From the NCBI GenBank assembly GCA_038380795.1, contig CM076277.1, forward strand, positions 3,191,501 through 3,255,500: 64,000 nt of DNA. Direction: 5' to 3'. A program made the translations under genes and the position numbers. Under the pieces are notes generated by a model. The model saw only the letters and a list, made by a program, of their open reading frames with translations. It searched no databases and had not been told where the DNA came from. How positions within the stretch are numbered: position 1 is the first letter of the stretch; each line of letters begins with the position of its first letter. Shown piece by piece: positions 59,130 to 64,000 of this stretch. This DNA is from Pyrocephalus nanus (lineage: Eukaryota > Chordata > Aves > Passeriformes > Tyrannidae).

Positions 59130-59280
59130 GTGGAGATGCTGCCAGGGCTGGAGCACCTGTGCTTTGGAGACAGGTTGGGAGAGCTGGGATTGTCCAGCCT
59201 GGAGAAGAGAAGGCTCCAGGGAGACCTTAGAGCCCCTCCCAGTGCCTAAAGGGGTCTTGTAAGAAAGATGGGGACATTTC
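59130..59280 (+). mobile_element. CR1 LINE fragment lacking the 3' tail
   Basis: GGAGATGCTGCCAGGGCTGG, GTGCTTTGGAGACAGGTTGG, GAGAAGAGAAGGCTCCAGGG and CCCAGTGCCTAAAGGGGTC match the interior CR1 block, but the 3' terminal part (GGTTGCCCAGAGA onwards) is missing. Unlike the normal 5' truncation of LINEs, this copy has lost its 3' end. Confidence 0.85.
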
Positions 59281-62200
59281 ATCAGGGCATGTTGTGATAC
59301 AACAAAGGATCAAGGCCTTGAGGTTTGGCCAAGCATCCAAAGGTGAAAGGAATGGTCTGTGCTGGCTGAAGGGAGCCAGTGACACCAGCTGAACCAGAGC
59401 AGTCCCAGCAGAGCCAAACCAAGCAGCTAAACACAGACAGGGAAAGATCCCAGTCCTTTTGTTCTTTTCCCAACTGACTCCTCACAAACCCCGGAGCATT
59501 TGTAGTTGCTTTGGTCAGGTCGTTGAAAGAGGAGCTCCCAACATGACAACTCACATTTCATGCCTAACACTAGCCCTGGAACAGAAACAGCAGAGTGTGA
59601 TTACCTCAGCAATCCCATTTAAGCCACATGGACTCCTCACAAAGAAGAGAAAACTCTGCAGTGACTATTTCTAAGTATTAGACTAAACCTGAACAATCAT
59701 AATTTCCAAGGCACCTTTTAGAAGCAGGAAAAAGTCTCTGAATATATCAGTTTCATTATTTGTTTCAAAGCGGTCCTCCTTCCCTCAACAAACTGTCTAA
59801 AAAGCCTACTGAAATGATTTCTAAAATAATTTAGCACAGTGCACTTTATTACTTTAAAATAGTGAAATCATTTCCCCACTGTATCATGCAGCTATATTTT
59901 GACATTTTAGTCTTATCCCCAGTTTATGTCTGAGAACGATTTAATTCAGAGCTACACACCTCGTTCCCGCTCAGAAGGAGAGAGATCTCTAAATATTCAG
60001 TGGTTTCATTGGTCATAAAAAATGCTGAACAAATGGATAAACCCAATTGCCAATAAACACAATGCAAATGTGTACATTTAAATGCGGTGAAATTGGATTA
60101 ATTAAATCCACGTTGCATCTGGATTTACATGTAATGCAAAACAAAATTAAATGCAGCTCGAGAGCTCCCTATGACTTTAAAATGGGGCTGATTGAAAACA
60201 TCTTCGTTTACCTGTGTGGGCTCAGGGTCGGGAACTGCGCTAGTAAATAAAAACACTCACAATCTAGATGAGCTAGATTTGACCCAAAAATCAAGGTTAT
60301 GAATTTGGCATTTCACGTAATTTAAAATCTAATGTATAATTGCATCTCTCTGCTAACAAAACAGATGGTATTAGGCCTTCTTTTTGGCATTGGGTTTTGG
60401 TACCTGTCCAAAAAATCTTCTTGACATCCTTTAAATGCAGCTATTTAACCACCTGTCACTTTGCTTTAGATGCCCATTGAATTTCTGACAGGAAAAACAT
60501 TATTTTGTCTACACGTTATTTCACGACACAAGAAACGTAGCACATATACAGCAAAGTTTACACATTGTGTGAAAATCTATTTTAAAAAAAGAGGAGAGTT
60601 GTTACATGCTACTAAGGCAATTACTCCATAATTAATGTCATTGATAGGATAAAACACACCAGAAAACTAAATATAACAAAACAAAACAAGCTCAAACACG
60701 TTGGAGAAGCATTAAGGATGCTCACAACATCGACTTACATTTTTCTTCTGCCCTCATGAAAATATCTCACCTTTGGTCAAATATCTGCTCCCATTTGGTC
60801 AAATACCAACCTGGCTGATGCTTATAAGCAAATAATTTTCCCCAAAAAAGAAATCTCCATTAATATGAATATGCTAAAACCAAATAGTCTTAATACTGTA
60901 AAATATATCAGAGCCACTCCATTTCCATGGGTGGGACACAGTGAATAAGGTTTCTGTTAACTAAGTGTTACAAAAAACACTCCAAACAATTTGTCAGGGT
61001 CTTGTGCCACTTGTATAATAGAGGAAATTAATCCCAGGTGTCTCCCTGGCCACTGGCAGGAGAATTACCCCAGAGATGAATTTGGCTTCATATCTTTAAT
61101 TTTACTGTGCAGTTGCTGAGAAGAAGTATTACTTTTGATTTCAAGGATGTCACATACTGTGACCAAGTTTAACAGTTTCTTCAGTTTCTCCCTCCTAAAG
61201 TAAAGGAGTAATTTCTTATAACCGTGCTCTGAGTGAGTGTCTCGGGCTGACGCTTGGAAAGGGAAGCAATTGAATCATCTCGTTGGCTCATTTTGAGGGG
61301 TGAAGCCGACGCTCCCCTCCTCTACCCAGAAAATTAATCTTCCTGAGAGCAGCACTGAGGCTCTTCAATGCGGCAGAGAGTGACTTTTGTTTAATAAATG
61401 ATCTCCTGAGCTTGTGATAGTTGGGTTTTCCCTAAACTTACTCAATATTTCGGCAGTGCGAGGGAGCTCCTGTGCTCACCCTCAGCCCAGAAAGAAGATT
61501 GGTGGTCGATTTAGAAATTAATTCTTGTTTCTTTGTTGTTTTTCTTTTTTTTTAAACCGGTTTCCCGTGGCTCTGCTTTGCCAGGGTGACAAGAAAAAAA
61601 TACCTATTGTGAGCTTTGCCAGTTGATGTAGGATTAAATGTCAAAATGCATTTTAGCTCAGTTTCATCGCTGAGATTTTTTTTTTTTTTTTTTTAGTGTT
61701 TCTAAGCCTCTGCTTTTGCTTTCACCCAACATATATCATCGCTGGGCATTTTGGGGCAGGGTGGGAATTTCCCTGGGCAGCCTCTGATCTGAAGTGCAGC
61801 ACATCTACTACACTTTAAAAATGTTTTTACATGTATTCCCACACATGCTGCACCCCTGCTTGGCAACCCAAAATATATCGCCTTAAGAATTGAGGCTAAA
61901 ATTATATCCCAGCTTCCATTTGAGATATATATATATGTATAAAATACATTCCTGGTGACAGAAAGTTACCTTTTTAAAAAACAAAAATGTTAATGAAGCT
62001 GGGGATTATCAGAGGTTTCCAGCTCTTTTCGGCCTGACCTGGGATGACTCCTGATTCTTCAAGATGGTTTATCATCGTCCTTGCGGGGCTAATGGAGTGA
62101 GGGAGAGGAGAGGAGAGACACAGGTCTGACATTAGGCATTTGTAATGGCATTGCTAAAGCATTTCAGAGTCTGAAGCTTTGAACATGAAAAGGAACTCTG

Positions 62201-63614
62201 ACTCCCCGGGCTTTTGGCAGCCTTCCTCCAGGGTTTCTGCTGCCCGTGGAAATGCTGGTCAGTGTTATTAGCTGAGCAGGACAAATAATGGATTTCATTT
62301 CAATGGCAGAACTAAAGAGTCCAGAAATGCTGGGGAGGGTGAGGGGAATCATCACGGGTTAACCCCAAAAACGTCCTCTGTCTGAAACAAAACTTTCAGC
62401 TAAGTGTCAGGTTACTTCCTGCCCTCTCCATCATGAGATAATTACATTACTGAGGAGACAGAGGCCTTCTTTCCGAGTGAAAACTGAAAATGGCTCATTT
62501 TTAAAACATGAAATGAGATATTTTGAATATTTTCAGTTGGTTCCCCCCTCCTCTCTTTATCTGCAGGAAGAAGTTGCAAAATTAATACGAGTCACAAACT
62601 GGTTACAACTTCGGTAAGTTCAGTTTTCACCGAGCAATATCTCCTCCCATCAGTGTCCCAGGGTGAGCTCTGGCTGCTTCAGGCCTCGGTTCTCAGCTCT
62701 GGGCGCCCTGGTAAATACAAGCCACACTTTTCCTCCTTTTAGTCTCTGTCCCTGTTCTTCCTCCCCTACCCACTGTGGCTGCCCTGGTGGTCCCTCAGGG
62801 CTCTGTTCCCCATCCTGCCTCCTCTCCTTGGTCTTCTGGGCTGGAGTTCCACCTTGACCAGCTTCTCTCCGTGGTTATACAAGACCTCCCCCCAAATAAA
62901 AGCAGCATCACAAGACCTGACGAAGCTTCTTTCCTGGTTTTTTAAGGTCTACGGGCTTATTAAGAAACTTCCACAACCTGGATGTTGTGCAGCTGTGGTT
63001 TTGCTTTGATAAACTTCATAATAAACTTAATAAACATAAATAATAAACATAATAAAGTAAACATCATAAACTTCACCCTAGATCCTGCCGTTTTGTCACT
63101 ATTTTCCTCTACGAAGTTAAAAAAAGCAGGAAATAAAAATCAAAGTTAAAAAAATCAGCTGGGCTGGGCAGGCTAAGCCCTCAGCGCATCCTTCGGATCA
63201 AACAAAGGATATAAAACAAATACAACTTTCAAAAAGCCAAACCCCACCAACTCTACAGCTCCTGTTCTGAGCACTTCAGCTGCCAGAAGAGTTTGCTCTG
63301 AGACACAGCACGGGAAGTGCCTGTGATTCTGGGGGAAGTTAGGCTGTGGCTGATGAAAATCAGGCTTTTAGAGGGAAGTCAAGTTAAGTTTAAATGAGCC
63401 ACGGCTCATTCAGCAGCACACAGGTGCACACCCAAACTCCAGCAGTACTGAGGGGCTGAAGCATCTTGTCCCAAGGCTGCTGGAGGGCTTTGTACATGAA
63501 AGGAGCATTCCAGAAAGCCAGCAGTGCCCTGGGCTCATCCCCAGTGGTGTGAGCAGCAGGCTGAGGAAGGTGATTCTTCCCTTCTACTCCACTTTTATGA
63601 CACCTCACTGCTTC
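59281..63614. other. Upstream flank of TOX2, distal, mostly single-copy
   Basis: Largely repeat-free AT-rich DNA. 59880-60420 contains an octamer ATGCAAAT (60062-60069), TTAATTAA (60098-60105) and other homeodomain-type words. 61200-61450 is another dense single-copy block. A T run lies at 61678-61694 and an ATAAAC-rich tract at 63005-63070. No neighbouring gene was recognised. Confidence 0.5.
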
Positions 63615-64000
63615 CAGCAGGACATGGATGTGCTGGAAAGAGTCATGGAGGATCAGAGGAGGCCACAAGGTTGCTGTGAGGGCTGGAGCACCTCTGCTCT
63701 GGAGCCAGGCTAGGAGAGCTGGAGGTGTTCAGCCTGGAGGAGAGAAGGCTCCAGGGAGACCTGAGAGCCCCTTCCAGTGCCTAAAGGGGCTCTAAGAGAG
63801 CTGGAAAGGGACTTTGGAAAAGGGCCTGGAGTGACAGGACAGGGGGAATGGCTTCCCACTGCCAGAGGGCAGGGTTAGATGGGATAGTGGGAAGAGATTC
63901 TTCCCTGTGAGGGTGGGGAGGCCCTGGCACAGGTTGCCCAGAGAAGCTGTGGCTGCTCCATCTCTGGAAGTGTCCAAGGCCAGGTTGGATGGGACTTGGA
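63615..64000 (+). mobile_element. CR1 LINE fragment running off the window
   Basis: GACATGGATGTGCTGGAAAG, CTCTGCTCTGGAGCCAGGCT, GAGAGAAGGCTCCAGGGAG, CAGAGGGCAGGGTTAGATGG, GGCACAGGTTGCCCAGAGAAG and AAGTGTCCAAGGCCAGGTTGG follow consensus order. The 3' tail lies beyond the right edge. Confidence 0.92.

Noticed and set aside
1..64000. Other TOX2 exons or the HMG box; neighbouring genes such as JPH2 or MYBL2
   Set aside because: I looked for the FDG-start exon, the HMG-box lysine run and other recognisable peptides and saw none. tblastn would be decisive.
1..64000. CRISPR-like arrays, tRNA or rRNA genes
   Set aside because: The tandem repeats lack regular unique spacers, and no tRNA T-loop box B or rRNA landmark was seen.

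Overview
The window is vertebrate, and almost certainly avian, nuclear DNA. The main evidence is more than twenty fragments of CR1-type LINEs spread over both strands. Many carry the typical avian CR1 3' tail (short repeats of the ATTCTATG kind) and the recognisable 3' block with GCACAGGTTGCCCAGAGA. There is also one solo LTR of a type common in bird genomes. I see no bacterial-style gene packing, operons, CRISPR arrays, tRNA genes or rRNA genes. The species cannot be fixed from the sequence alone.

I can support only one protein-coding exon with confidence. It is the first coding exon of an HMG-box factor of the TOX family, best matched to TOX2, on the minus strand at 56254-56355. It encodes 34 residues beginning MDVRFYPSAPPAVG and ending LDYYHCNK, and is followed by a GT splice donor. 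It sits in a CpG island at about 55640-57000 that should hold the promoter. The gene runs leftwards, so 1-56253 is interpreted as the first intron, and the exons encoding the HMG box lie outside the window to the left. Positions 57000-64000 are the upstream flank.

Layout. 1-48000: intron 1, a mosaic of CR1 fragments, microsatellites, small tandem repeats and single-copy DNA. It includes a solo ERV-type LTR at 29423-29961, two direct-repeat pairs near 22.2-25.5 kb, and several motif-dense stretches (GATA-type clusters at 8.85-9.0 and 28.11-28.17 kb) that could be enhancers. 48000-59130: no recognisable CR1, an AT-rich low-complexity tract at 49.6-49.9 kb, then a small CpG patch at about 54.5 kb that could hold an alternative first exon, then the main CpG island. 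57000-63600: AT-rich, mostly repeat-free upstream sequence with homeodomain and octamer motifs. 63615-64000: a CR1 fragment running off the end.

Most long open frames are artefacts of CR1, of the GC-rich island or of simple repeats. I found no convincing undescribed system. The best leads are the candidate alternative first exon at 54485-54538, the terminal-exon-like structure at 5515-5768, the dispersed 100-bp repeat pair, and the CArG-like cluster upstream of the start codon.
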